A stretch of DNA of 64,000 nucleotides from Paulownia fortunei (GCA_019321725.1 CM033105.1:17081861-17145860), one strand, 5' to 3'; shown: positions 45,712-58,461, numbered from the stretch's first letter. Notes: generated by a model from the sequence alone, not told the origin. Translations and numbers: made by a program.

Positions 45712-47096
45712 AGGCAAAAGTGCAAAATTAGTCCTCTATGTTAGCCTAGGTTGCATTTTAGTCTTTTTTTTTTTTTGAACTCACCAATTTACATACACTA
45801 AGTTCTAAGAAATTACACATTTAATCCAATTTTGATCAAAAAATCAATTTCTCCCTGAGATTGATGACTTGGTACCGAATCGGGCTTAACTGGCATGAAA
45901 ATTGGGGTTTTTTAATTTGGAGGGAAAATCAGTGACATGGCGGTGATGTGGTGCTGACGTGGTAATGTCTTTGACCAAATAAGTTGATGACAGCCAGTTG
46001 GATTAAAATTGGAGGGAAATAGAGTCATGTGCACCGCACATGACTATCGAACGAAGAGAAAAACGTTTGATGTTGGATGCAATTTCCCAAATCTATTGAC
46101 ATAAACCCTAAACCGATCCCAAAAATTCCCCCAAAACCCTAAATCCATTTCTTTAATTCAAACCATGAAGTGGTGAAAAACCCTAAATTGAAGGTAGCGG
46201 AGGCTATATTTCATGAACAAAATGAAGATTAGAGACCCAGAAAATCGCCATTTGCCCCTACCAAAATACAATAAGCAATATAGTGTATGTTATGGTGGTT
46301 TTTTCTAAAACGTTTGATCTATTGTCGTGTTGTAGGATTTATAATAGATAATGAAGTTTTAGTTTTATTTTTTAATGAATGTTTGCTACTTTAATTACTG
46401 ATTCAAACCTAAAGTCAAGTGGGGGATCCTAATGGTGGTCCTCTCTCTATTTTCGATGGAATATTTAATTTTTTTATCATTTTATAATTTTTTATGTTAT
46501 TTTCGATGGTGGGCCTCAATGTTCTGTATTATATATACGTTTTAATCTATATACATGTATTTTTTATTTGTTGTTTGGTGTTTTTGTTTGTTTTGTCCAT
46601 TAGGGTTTTTATTTTTCTCTTAAGTGGATTATTTTTTGTTTTAATTTAACACTTGTTATTTTTTATTCTTTCACAGATTCAAAATCTAGCAACTTTACAA
46701 TATGTCTAAACTATGGGGTAGGTTTCATATAGTCGCATTGTCAGCCTATGTTTGGGGGGGGGTGAATTAATATTTGATTACTTTGAGCATGATTATTAAT
46801 GTTTAGATGTATTTAAGAAATTTGCATAGCATAAAGGTGTAAAGCCCTCTCTGAGATTGTACACCAAAGTTAAAAATAGGTTTATGTTGATTAGTAATGA
46901 TACTGATTTGCATAGGCTATATGAAGAAAAATTAAAGAGTGACAAAGTGATCAGTTTATACATAGAGGAATTATCTGATTTTTTATGCAGTCAATGTGAT
47001 TCTTGTAAGCAACCAATTGAGCCTACTAAAAGTGAATTATTATCTCTCTGGATGTGGCCTTGTGGAGTAGAATATTTGATATCGGAACCATGTTAA
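45712..47096 (+). mobile_element. MULE fragment (Mutator-like DNA transposon, 5' part)
   Basis: The left end (AGGCAAAAGTGCAAAATTAG, then CTCTATGTTAGCC and a T-run) has the look of a MULE terminal repeat. About 970 bp on, an acceptor-like TTTCACAG precedes MSKLWGRFH (from 46702), the usual start of one group of plant MULE transposases. An open frame at 46857-47096 reads MLISNDTDLHRLYEEK and KVISLYIEE, resembling the N-terminal PB1-like domain. The catalytic domain and right terminal repeat are absent; SIRE-1 sequence follows. Family assignment is by motif only. Confidence 0.5.
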
Positions 47097-47229
47097 AATT
47101 ATTGTGTCAATTTTTACTTATCTAATTTGCACTTCAATTCATGTTCTAACTGGTGTTATAACACTAATTGAAACATAATGAATATGGTAAATTGGTTAAC
47201 TTGTTAAAACGGTAATTGATTGTAATAAG

Positions 47230-47246
47230 TGGCATCTAAAGCAGGT
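47230..47246 (+). promoter_or_regulatory. SIRE-1 primer binding site
   Basis: TGGCATCTAAAGCAGGT resembles TGGTATCAGAGCAGGT, the Met-tRNA-type site of SIRE elements, with a few changes. It lies 68 bp before the gag start. Confidence 0.65.
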
Positions 47247-47313
47247 CATTAGACATATTTAGTGAGATTTTGGACTAATTAATTATCGTTTCAAGTGCAG
47301 ATATGAATATCTT

Positions 47314-48400
47314 ATGGAAGAAGGCCTAGTTATACATCCACCTTTGTTGGATGGATCCAACTATTCGTACTGGAAAGCTAGAATGAGAGCTTTCATCAAA
47401 TCTTTTGATGGGAAAGCATGACGATCTGTTATGACTTAATGGAAGTACCCAATTTTGGAGAATGAAAGAATGGAAGTTGTTCCTAAATCAGAAGCTTTGT
47501 GGACCACTTTTGATGAAAAAATTGCAAACAACAACTCAAATTCCTTGAACGCTATCTTTAGTGATGTAGATGCAAACTAATACAGGATGACGTAACCTGC
47601 GAAACTACCAAGAAAGCATGGGATATACTTCAAATAACCTTTGAAGGATTACATCCATAAGACTCTCCACGCTGCAAATGTTAGCTTTCAAATTTGAGGA
47701 TCACATAATACAAGAAAATGAGTCCATAGCTGATTTCAATGCCAAACTTTGTTATATTGCGAATTAGGCTTGTGGCTTGGGGGAAAAGTACTTTGATACA
47801 AAGCTGGTATGAAAGACACTAAGGTCTTTGCCTGAAAGTTTTGCTCATAAAATCATTGCCATCAAGAAGGTTTAAGATGTTATTGAAATGCGTTTGGATG
47901 CATTAATGGGCTCACTTCAAACTTTTGAGATGAATATGAAGCACAACAAGAGGTAGAAAGATAAGAGAATTACACTGCAGGCCGAAGTCCAACAATGATG
48001 TTCAATCTGATGTTCCTAAAATGATTGATCCATTAGTCTTACTTACCAAAAAACTTTGAAAAGTTCATGAAAAAAATGAATAAAAAATCCAAAGTAGGTA
48101 AAAGTTTCAATCTTCCTAAGAATGAAAATGCTCCTAATCCTTCTTCTTTTCCTAATATAGGAAAGACAAGTGGATTCAATACAGAGAGTGTGAAGGCTAT
48201 GAACATATTTAATCTGAATATGCAAACTCCCTCAAGAGGAAGAGACATTCATTCAACATTACCTGGAGTGATGTCGAGTCTGATGACACTCAGGAAGAGG
48301 ATGATGAGGTGGTTAGTAATCTTGTAGCTCTGTATTTAGTCACAAAACAGAATATAGTTGTTCTCTCTATAAAGTGCTATGTTACAAGTTATGTTGGAAC
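47314..48400 (+). pseudogene. SIRE-1 gag (degraded)
   Basis: Starts MEEGLVIHPPLLDGSNYSYW then KARMRAFIKSFD, the signature start of SIRE-type gags. It continues with LNAIFSDVDAN, ETTKKAWDILQ, LPESFAHKI and IEMRLDALMGSLQTFEMN. A decayed zinc-knuckle segment and an acidic tail (frame 48067-48327 reads part of this out of frame) follow to about 48400. TGG codons replaced by stops and small indels break it repeatedly. Confidence 0.85.
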
Positions 48401-49129
48401 ATTACAAATTTTTAATGACAGTACTGTCACTGCATGAAAATGTAAGGGAAAGGTTCATCAAGATATTTTAATTAATGATGATTATGATTGCAGTAGTGAA
48501 TAAGATGAACTTAGTGTTGAGGACATCAAAGACTTGTACAACTAGATGTACCAAAAATTGCTTGAAATCTGTGAGAACAACAAGTCATTAGACGGAGAGG
48601 TTGTTGTGTTTTCATGGCAGAAGATATAGTTAAAACATAAGTTGGAGCAACACAAATTCAGATAATGCAACACTTGCTGAATTGGAAAGCACCAAAGCTT
48701 CTTTGTCAAGGATGAACACTAATAAAACCAAACTTGATGAAATCCTCTCTTGTAGACAAGTAGGATGGATCATCAAGGCCTTGCCTATATTGGTGAGAGT
48801 TCAAACACAAAGAAATATTCCAAATCAAAGATTAAATTTGTGAAAAGAACTGAAGCTAAACCCTCCATCTTTGATTTTGGTAAGAAAAAAACTCCTCAAA
48901 AACCTCAGCAAAAAATGTTGTACTTGTCTGCCAGTATTACCATATTCATGGTCATATACGTCCTAAATATTTTAAATATAAAAAGGACTTATGGAATGAA
49001 ATGCATGTTAGACCATCATTTTCTGAAAAGTTTGAACATACACCAAGGATTAAGGTTGATTCTAAAAAATGATATTCCACTTAGGATTTAGATTTGAAAA
49101 TCTTAGGTGTAAAGTTGCATACATGTCCT

Positions 49130-50430
49130 TGAAAGCATGCACTAGTGAGTCTTGGTACTTTGATAGTGGTTGTTCTAGGCATATGATTAGTAATAAAAAC
49201 TTGTCAAACTTTTAAATTATTGAAGAAGGCTATATAACCTTTGGGGATGGTGTGAAAGGACAAATTCTTGGAAATGAGACTCTAGATATTAGAGGTTTAT
49301 CTAGGTTGAAAAATGCATTGCTAATTAAAGGACTTAATGCAAACTTGATTAGTATAGATTAATTATGTGATCTAAATATGTTTGTTCGATTTACAAAAGA
49401 TTTATGTAAAGTTTTGTATGATACTAATAGTTGAATATTGATAGGTAAAAAGACTACATGTTATCATGTTTCAACATAACATAGGACAAAATTGAGATTT
49501 GGCACTAGAAATTAGGACACTTAAATTTTAAAAGTCTGATAAAACTTGTGAGTGTAAGTGTTGTTCTGGGAATGCCAATGAAAAAAAAAAAAGAAAGGTG
49601 TTTGCAGTCCTTGCCAACTTGGCAAATAAAAATGAGAATCCCATCTGATGCTCCAATATGTAAGTAAAATATAGAACCTGCAACTCATTCACATGAATCT
49701 TATGGGTCTTATGAAGGTTGAAACCCTTAGACGTAAGAAGTATGTGTTTGTATGTATAGATGATTCTTTTTAGGTACACTTGGGTTGATTTTACAAGAGA
49801 TAAATTTGATACTTCTCATGTTTTTAAAAAAACTTTGTGCTAGATTGAAAAAAAAAAATAATAATATTGGTCAAATTGTCAGACGTGGTCATCAAAAAGA
49901 ATTTGAAAATACTATTTTTGGTAATTATTGTGATACACATGGAGTTTCACATGAGTTTTTATCCCCAAAGACACCATAACAAAATAGTGTGGTTGAAAGG
50001 AAGAATAAGACATTGCAAAGAATGGCATGAAACATGCTCAATTCAAAGAAATTGACTCAAAGGTTGTGGGTTGAAGGTGTTAGTACTACTCACTACATCC
50101 CAAATAGAGTTCACATGAGGTATGGTACTAGTAAGACTCCTTATGAACTTTGAAAACATAAGAAACCAAACTTCAACTACTTTTACATTTTTGGTGCTAA
50201 GTGTTTTGTACTTAATAATCGTGATTAGTTGGGGAAGTTTAAAGCAAAAAGTGATGAGAGAGTTTTTCTTGGACATTCCATAAATAGTAGAGCCTATCGT
50301 GTGCTTAACATGAGAACTCAAACTATTATGGAACCATCTAATAATGTTATTGATGATTTCTCTGATTTTGTAGAATTCTCAAAGGTGGAGAATATTATTA
50401 GCTTTTCGAAGAAAATTATAAATATATAGG
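49130..50430 (+). pseudogene. SIRE-1 protease and integrase (degraded)
   Basis: Protease region: ESWYFDSGCSRHM at about 49150 keeps the Asp of the D-S/T-G loop. Integrase: EFENTIFGNYCDTHGVSHEF, LSPKTPQQNSVVERKNKTLQRMA (with the Glu of the catalytic triad), YIPNRVHMRYGTSKTPYEL, and KSDERVFLGHSINSRAYRV near 50250. Frameshifts and stops prevent translation, and the first part of the core (49560-49860) is badly eroded. Confidence 0.85.
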
Positions 50431-50709
50431 TATCTACAAAGATAGAATAAATAGGAGAACCTAATGTTCCTTTTACCTATTGTGCCAAATATTGTTCCAA
50501 CACCAAATAGAACAGAATGTGCTGACGGAGTCACCCAAAAGAGACTCATCTACCAGAATTCAAAGGAATCATCCTATAAATTGGGTAATTGGGACTCTCA
50601 CTGATGGGATGAAAATAAGGTAGAAACCTAAAGTTAATTATAGAGACATGGTGAGGTACATTTGATATACTTCTTCTATTGAACCAAAAAATATCTAGGA
50701 TGCTTTGTA

Positions 50710-51450
50710 AGATGGATTTTGGTTAAAGCTATGCAAGAGGAGTTAGGACAAATTGTTAGGAATGATGTGTGGATTCTAGTTCCTAATCCTAAGTACCAAA
50801 TGGATCTTCAAGATAAAACTGATGAGTTTCGGAATATTATAATGAACAAAGCTAGGTTGGTTACACAAGGTTACACTCAAATTGAAGGAATTGATTTTGA
50901 TGAAACCTTTGCCCCAGTAGTTGGATTAGAGTAGTTAGGTTACTTTTTAGCCATTGCATGCTTGAGAAATTTCAAACTTTACCAAATAGATGTCAAAAGT
51001 ATCTTTTTGAATTTTGAATGAAGAGGCCTACGTAGAACAACCTAAGGGTTTTGAGGATCTGCATCATCCCAATCATGTCTATAAGTTGAAAAGGCTTTAT
51101 ATGGGTTAAAACAAGCTCCTAGAGCTTAGTATGAACATTTGATAAACTTTTTGATCAATAAGGGCCACAAAAAATGGGGAGTTGATAAGGCATTGTTCAT
51201 CAAATATTCAAATACTAGCTAGATCATAACACATATTTATGTTAATGACATCATTTTTGCGTCTACCTCTAAACATAGAATTGATGAGTTTGTTGAAAAA
51301 AATAACTAGGGAGTTTGAGATGAGTGTGATTAGTAAGTTAAATTACTTTCTAGGTTTGTAAATGAACAACTTGATAATGACATTTTGTTTGCCAAAGTAA
51401 ATATGCACGTAACCTAGTAAGGAAGTTTAGCTTAGTTAGTACCGAACATT
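50710..51450 (+). pseudogene. SIRE-1 reverse transcriptase (degraded)
   Basis: The 50719-50934 frame reads [15 protein letters not shown] and [23 protein letters not shown]. Further on are YQIDVKSIFLN, ALYGLKQAPRA, and YVNDIIFAS, where the YVDD box has an Asn for the first Asp. Stops between pieces. Confidence 0.85.
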
Positions 51451-51579
51451 TGAGGACTCCCATGGCACGAATGATAGGTTGTCCAAAGATAATGTTTGAA
51501 CATCAATAGAAACATCACTATACAAAAGTGTGATTGGCAGTCTTTTGTATCTTACTACTTCTAGACTTGACATTTATTT

Positions 51580-52076
51580 TAGTGATGGTGTGTGTGCCAC
51601 GTACTAGTCAAATTCAAATAAATCACATCTAATAGACGTTAAATGAATTATTTGATATGTGAATGGTATATTTGGTTATGGTATTTGGTACACCAAAGAT
51701 ACTAATGCAAACTTTATAGGTTATAGTGATGTTGATTGGGCAGGAGACATAGATGATCATAAGAGCACAATTGGTGGAGTTTCTTTCTTGGTAACAATCT
51801 TATTTTTTGGTATATAAGAAATAAAATTATGTCTTTGTCTACTGTTGAGTCTAAATATATAGTTGCTGGAGTTATTGTTCACAATTCCTATGGATGAAAC
51901 AAATGCTTGATGACTATGGAATTGTGCAAAAGTCTGTGAGCATGTTTTGTGATAACAAGAGTGAAAAAAATATTTCCAAAAATTTAGGACAACACTCTAG
52001 GACAAAACATATTGACATATGTCATCATATTATTAGGGAGTTGGTTAAAAGTGGAACTATGGTAATTATTCTATAA
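51580..52076 (+). pseudogene. SIRE-1 RNase H (degraded)
   Basis: Reads GYSDVDWAGDIDDHKSTIGGVSFLV near 51720, then the 51894-52076 frame with MFCDNKSEKNISKNLGQHSRTKHIDICHHIIRELV, the usual C-terminal RNase H text. The final VADIFTK-type segment is not found. Confidence 0.85.
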
Positions 52077-53018
52077 TATATGTTTAGTCTGATGTTGGAA
52101 AAGCATATAGTTTCTTCAATTTGTGTTCCAACACTCTGTTGACATTGTAGAACTTTAGTTAGGACTTTATCAGTTTCTCATGCATCTCATGCTAGATTTT
52201 GCATTATGCATATTGCATTGTGAATAAAAAATAATTAGATTTTAATTTTTTACTTTTGGAATATTATTTTGGAATGACAATTTTATCTGTTTTGATGTTG
52301 AACTTGAATAGACTTTAAACATGTTTTAAGTTAAATTTGAACTTAAAATTGAACATGAGAACTTAGAAAAAACTTAGAAGCCTTTGGTAGAAAAAACTAT
52401 ATACCCTAACAAGTGAAAGCTAACTATGAGTAATCTGGGTCTTGGTATCACAAATATCTAGATAATAATATACTATGACGGTTAGAACGAAAGCTATTGA
52501 CTTGCTGAATCCATGTTCTCTAATCATGTTCGAACACATAAAATAACATGTTCCATGGAATTCAATGTTATTTAATTCTTGATTTTATTGAAAGAGCTAT
52601 TTTCTAACATAAAATTTTTGGAAAAAAAATCTGAAGTATTTCTGTAGTTCAATATAAAAAAGGATTAAAATTGAATTTCCTTATTGATGTTTTGGAATTT
52701 TGAAGCTTGAAATCTGAAATTGGCATATTTATATTTTGTTCACTTCAAATCTTATGTGATCTTTATTTTCATGCATTTTAGGCATAATTTTAGGGATTTT
52801 TATTTGCTTTTTAAGTGTCAATTTCCTTAGATAACTATGAACGATTAATTAAGTGATCTTGTTGAAACACATTTCTATTATCCTTATTTTAATTTTCAAA
52901 AACTCCTAGTAAATGGAAAACATGTGTTTGTGGACCAGTGAAAACCAAGGGTTATAAAGTGAATTAGAGGGAATTTTATCACCATGTAACTCATGGGCGG
53001 GAAAGTTGTTGTCTAGGG

Positions 53019-53026
53019 TATAAATA
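53019..53026 (+). promoter_or_regulatory. TATA box in the probable SIRE-1 3' LTR
   Basis: GGGTATAAATAGGCC is followed after about 30-40 bp by a TTGAATCATGAAACCCTAAT-type segment, the usual layout of a Copia LTR core promoter. It is the only clear mark of the otherwise unbounded 3' LTR. Confidence 0.45.
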
Positions 53027-54189
53027 GGCCATTTACCCCCTGTTGAATCATGAAACCCTAATTTCCTAGTGTGCTTTAGGCCCAATTAACATTTTCTATG
53101 CCCAATTCCATTTCATGAGTACATACAAAACATTAAAAGATAGATAACTTCTTTACTAATTGCATCACCATGTAATCCTCAAGCTATTTTGTTTCACCTC
53201 TTTCCATATGTCCCAATTTTATGATCATATATGATACTAAATGTAAAGCATGACTCATCAAACATCCATGTAGATAGAGCATCTAAACGTTCCACGGCTC
53301 ATGGACAATGTTTCAAATATGGTAGCATCATCATGCAATTACTTTTGATGAAAAGCATAGACGATTGGGTCCAACCCAATTTTGCTTATATTTGTTTGAT
53401 ATGGAATTTAGTTAAAAATCCCTTAACTTGACTTTTCAAGTGAGGGTCAAATTTTATAATTCCAAGACCTCATCTTTATTATTCCTAAGTTCATTTATTT
53501 AATGTTATACTATTCTAATGATTGCAAGCATAATCACAAAAAAAAGGATTAAATGAACTATGCATACATCACCATACATTCATAAAAGTTAAAGATGATC
53601 ATGGGTCATATCATATGTGATCTACTATATCCAAAGTGGATCAAGATCAGTCTAAAGTAGCAAATAAAAAGAAAATAGATCCCTATCTATTTCATGAATG
53701 TATACCTATACATTTATGGGTCTTCTTGTTTTTTCTTTCTCATTTTGCTCCTTCTTCTTATATTGTCCACCACAATAAAAAACAGAAAATCTCGTCACCC
53801 AAAGCTACACTCATGGAATTTGCTACAACTTAACAAGAAACCTTGGAATTTCTTTCAAGGGGAGGTACATAGAAGAGAAAAAATCTACATTAAAAGAAAA
53901 ATACAGAAAAGATGAGGCACGTAGGATTCACTTTAGTTAAAATCAAAAGCAATAAAATCAATCACACGGAATATCCAATAAAGGTTTAAGCTTTATGATA
54001 ATCCACAATCCATATATGCTTAATTTATTCATCATATGACATAAATCCATAGCATATAAGTTTACTATATATTTAGCTTATTGTTTTTTAAGTTTGGTAA
54101 TAAATTTATGACTTTTCAAGAAAAACAATATTTTATAATTTATAGTAATAAATAATTTTAAAAAATTAAGAAATTAATTTTTGCATGAC

Positions 54190-54722
54190 ACAACAAGACG
54201 GGCAGTAGCCCATCCACTGCTGCCCAACACTATGCACACAACGAACTGTCATCGTGCACAACAGCAGGTGCGATGGGTCACAACCCGTCGTACACGCATG
54301 TCGTGCGGAGGTAGTGCCCATGACTATGCGTACGTAGGCCACTTCCTGCATGCCCACCATATGCATATGTCTGCCACTGTTAACCCCCATCACACACACT
54401 GCCGTGTAGGGTAGGCAAGTTTGTCAGCGTGCTGTGGGCACAGGCTTCGCCTGTGCATGCGCACAACTAGCAGGCCACTGCTTCTCCCTCATGCCTACTG
54501 CGCAGGCCATCTGCCTATCAGCAAGAAACTGTTTCTTGGCAACGGGCGATAGTTCTAAGGCTGCATTTACAGCCCCGCCGAGTCAGCAAATGGATGGAAA
54601 ATTGCCATCCACCGGGCCTTCGCCTGGCCGTCTATACCGGAGAGATAGTCCTACCCATCACGCAGACATCCCACCGCTCAAGGCTGCCCGCCGTCGTGAT
54701 CATCGTGGCAGCAACGACTGGT
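54190..54722 (-). other. GC-rich hairpin block in Copia-3 leader
   Basis: About 530 bp of GC-rich DNA between AT-rich flanks. It has a perfect inverted repeat GCACAGGC-TTC-GCCTGTGC at 54438-54456 and GGGCAG/CTGCCC arms at 54200-54225. Frames through it on both strands (for example 54181-54414, 54434-54724) lack recognisable domains. It holds the same place as 21573-21795 and 28453-28585 but is longer and differs in sequence. Confidence 0.7.
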
Positions 54723-54898
54723 GAATCAAAGACCTAATTTTTTTTATTGTGTGTGTTGTGTGCATGATTTAAACAATTTACATCAATCATGCCACAAATT
54801 CCAGATTTAATTCCCAAACAAAAACATGCAACTAAACATAAACTTCATCATATAAATTCAAAAATTTATTTGTGAAACTAATCAGGTGCATAACCTAG

Positions 54899-54911
54899 AC
54901 TCTGATATCAC
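54899..54911 (-). promoter_or_regulatory. Copia-3 primer binding site
   Basis: Minus strand GTGATATCAGAGT directly beside the LTR end CCAACA. It matches TGGTATCAGAG with one change. Confidence 0.75.
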
Positions 54912-56885
54912 TGTTGGACTTCGTAATTGTTGGACGTATACAGTGGAAATTTAAAATTTTACAATATGCATAAATCTTATTTAAACATGAAGTCCCGAAT
55001 TCATAGCTATTAATCAATTTGCGACTAAATTACTCGCATAATTACATTAAATGTCAATCATGATATACCTGAATTAATAGCACTTTGATTGATGACGATG
55101 TATGAATAATTCAAATTGTATTATGAGTAAGAAATTGATTTGCTTTGGAATTCACTTGTCTTCCCTCTACTGGTTTCCAAACCTCGAGCAAGTCCACAGA
55201 TCAACCTTTGTTTCTAATCTAGTATTTGAGAGTGAAATTTTAATTCAACTTGGTGAATAAAGACTTGAACTTTTTATCAAAATAAATAAAACCTTTTGAT
55301 GGAAGACATAAAACTTTGAGAATAAAAAAAAGAGATAAATAGAGCCATAGAGGGGGGGGGGGAGGGGGTTGGTGAATTTTTGCTTCATTTTAGCACTTAA
55401 ATTGACCCCGAGGTTGTGTATTTGTGCACACCTTGATCAATCTCAATCCTATTAGGTCTTGATCCCTTTCCAATTTTATTTCTATATGTCTTTAAGTTGC
55501 TCTCCAACACTTCTAGGTGGGCTTCTCCTACGAGCCCATCAATTTAGGCTTGAACTCTAATTGATCTCCATCAATTAATCAAACAACCCAATTAATTGAT
55601 CTCTATCAATTAATTAATTAGTTTCATAGGACCATCTAAATTTGGTTTAATTAAAATAATCATATTATTAAATTGGTTAAATTAATTTAATCTCTTAAAT
55701 TAATTTAAGTTTATTAATTAATTGATCTAATTAATTAATCAATTTGCTCACCATATGTCCTTCATCTTAGTTAGGTACAATTAAATAATTTTTTTTTAAA
55801 TTTGGTAAATTAATTTAACTCCTTGAATTAATTCTATCTTTAATTAATTAATCTTTGTTACTTAACTTAATCCAATTCCTTGGGTTTCTTTTAGATTAGA
55901 AGTGAACTATTTCGATTTGTGTATTATCCATTAGGTTTACAACTAAACTAGTAGTGTACTTGCAACTTGAACAAATATTAAGTATTCCCATTACTTCAAT
56001 TAACTAATCATCTTGGAACTAATTTTTTAATCCCAAGAACCTTGCAAATCATGAAAAGTGACTAGTAGTGTATCATGATTACCTAATATTAGATAAAATA
56101 GTAAGCGAACCTATTTTTTATTACGAGTATCATGCAAGTATGGTCATTTCATCAACTAATCTTTCAACTAAGTGTAGGGTATGAATTATTATTTGAAATC
56201 TTAATTGATTTAATAATTATGATTTCATTTCTAGTTTCATTGACTCTTGATAAATCATTATAGAACCCTCATCTAATAATCATCTTGATTTGGCCAAAAA
56301 CTTCTGAGTTAAGGACTATGAAATATAAGATTCACCTATTTTGCCAAATAGATAATAGATTTTTTGTTGGCCACTTATTAATTTCCATACACGAGATTGT
56401 TATACCCAATATACTCGCCTTGTGATTGTCAAGTAATCAGGACATACATCAAAGTGCAAAAAATAGTGCACAAGGTTACCATGATATCTCAAGTTTAAGG
56501 AATAATTCATGTACAGTCATAACTAGGAAATTCTCATTTAACAAATAATATTTTCAATTTGAAATTTTCTGCAGGCTTGTTGGAGCGGTGCTTGTCCCAA
56601 ACGGTGCTTGTCCTAAACAAACACCCACACACATGTACTAGTTTTGCCACATTGATGCCTATGGAGCAAGGGATCAACCTTTCGAGTATGTATTGCTAGT
56701 CTTTCAAACTTATCAATGTCACATCTCAATGAACCCTCGACCTAGAACTAGCCATAGAGACAATGATATACTCATATCATTTCCTTCCTATCATCATTCC
56801 ATTCCCAAATTTATTATGTTCATATATACCAATCACCACATTATATTTTTCAAACAGTCAAGTTCTTTTTTATAGTCTAAGTTTA
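54912..56885 (-). repeat. Copia-3 5' LTR (right edge approximate)
   Basis: Minus-strand end is CGAAGTCCAACA at 54912. The body aligns with the Copia-1 and Copia-2 LTRs: CCACTGTATACGTCC near the end, the TTAATTAA-rich middle, and the CATACTCGAAAGGTTGATCC-like segment near 56680. The TG start is not clear; similarity fades near 56885, where another repeat begins. An 11-base G run lies at 55352-55362. Confidence 0.7.
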
Positions 56886-58461
56886 TTAAATATTCTTACT
56901 TAAAAGAAATGACTGAACTAACTTATTAGATCTAATAAAAAATAATCTAAACTAAATGTATACTAAGATAACATTTATTTCTAAACTAATTGTATACTAA
57001 AATAAAATTTATTTAATAAAATATTGATTATTAAAAATTTACTTGTATTCAATTACAATGTTGTGAAAATTCCTCTTCTCTACTTTCATTTCCCTCTCAC
57101 TCATTCTAACAAAAAATATAAGAAAAAATCATAAACATAATAGAAAAATGTAGTACAAAGAATCTAAAAATTTACTTTTTCCATATATATTTGTATATAT
57201 ATATATATTATTTCATTAACAACCATATAAATATGTTTATCATAACACCTAAACTTATAATGCACAATAACTTTTAGAAGTATTGAGACTAGAGGTTTGT
57301 TACGAATGTCACACTTATACTTGAATTTTCACAATTTTTGGAAGTCCTTTCAATTTTTATTCTAAAGTTCTTACAATGCATATATAATCTTCTAAACTCT
57401 ATTCACTTTTATTCTTGTTTTAATTTTGAATTTTTTTATTTGGTTAAATTAAATTATATCATATTGTTAACATAGATTAAAGTTCTTTAATAATATACCT
57501 CCACATAAGTAAGATCAATAATATTAAATTTAAAACAAAAGAGATAGAAATTAAAATGATTTTGATTTTTCAAGCACTTTTCTAAACAAAGCTCTAGCCA
57601 TATTCTAAATAATTGTGTTTATGTTATTGATAATTTGTTTGCAAAAAATACGCTTAATAGGATATACGATCTTAATAAAATTGTTACATGACTTATCTAT
57701 TTGATTTGATGAAGTTTAAAACATTCGAAATAATGAACGAAAAAATAAATTGATCAATAGAAATGATTGAATAAAGTACTTCACGAAGTGAAATTATTGA
57801 ATATTTAAAATATGAATTTAATTAAGTAAATACTTTATCTATAAATCATAATTTTTTTGTTTGATCTTGACGGCTCGTGATGTTCTCTTTTTATTTGATT
57901 TTATAGATTTTTTTGAAATTGTTACTTAAAATTTCAACTATTTCTTCTCCTTCACTCTAAATGTGGTTGTTGATGTTTTTTTTCTTCTTCTGTTTAACAA
58001 AAAAATTGGAATAATAGAATGAAGTTATGAACAAAAGAGCATCAACTTTTTCTTAATTTTTATTTGATTATTTAGATTTTAAGTTCCTTTTAAACTTAGT
58101 TTAAATTAATATCAATTAAATCTTTGAAGTACAAATTCATGTAAAAGTTGAAACAACAAATGAAGTCATTTGTTTAATAGATTTCATATATTCTTAGATA
58201 TTCTAAATAAAAATAAGCCATGATGAACAAATTGTTGTAAAAAATTTTAACTGATTTTCATAGTTAAAAAAATTCATATATATTGCTAAACTTGGTATTG
58301 TTATATAAATATTAACATTGGGGATCGACGTCTGCGATCTATTGAGAAGATTTATTTTCAATCTTTGTTTAGAAATATCCTTAATAAAGATTATTTTTTC
58401 ATCTCAATAAGAAAAATTGAATCATCATAAAAGACTATTCTTCCTTGATAAACATGTAATA
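56886..58461. other. AT-rich intergenic stretch with repeat fragment
   Basis: No gene seen. The first 170 bp and the stretch near 57260-57290 resemble parts of the duplicated unit at 58680-60005 (TTACTTAAAAGA, TTATTAGATCTAAT). A TATATATAT run is at 57190-57210. Confidence 0.5.

Larger units (their letters stand above)
47097..53145 (+). mobile_element. SIRE-1: Ty1/Copia retrotransposon, SIRE/Maximus-like (decayed)
   Basis: Plus-strand wreck with a short 5' LTR remnant, a PBS (TGGCATCTAAAGCAGGT at 47230), gag from 47314, protease near 49160, integrase 49700-50430, RT 50710-51450 and RNase H 51580-52076. A probable 3' LTR with a TATA box runs to about 53145, where Copia-3 leader sequence begins. 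Gag and integrase text match the SIRE/Maximus pattern. Dozens of stops and frameshifts. Exact outer ends are unclear. Confidence 0.85.
53150..56885 (-). mobile_element. Copia-3: 5' LTR and leader of a Copia element
   Basis: Minus-strand remnant related to Copia-1 and Copia-2: 5' LTR 54912 to about 56885, primer site 54899-54911, then leader to about 53150. The leader aligns with Copia-2 22240-22800 (for example the CCATGAGCCGTGGAACGTTT and GCTCTATCTACATGGATGTT segments). Nothing of gag or pol remains; SIRE-1 sequence abuts at the left. Confidence 0.78.

Noticed and set aside
54166..54724. 77- and 96-codon frames on both strands in the Copia-3 GC block
   Set aside because: Frames overlap on both strands with His/Cys-rich low-complexity text and no family match; more likely a structured untranslated block.
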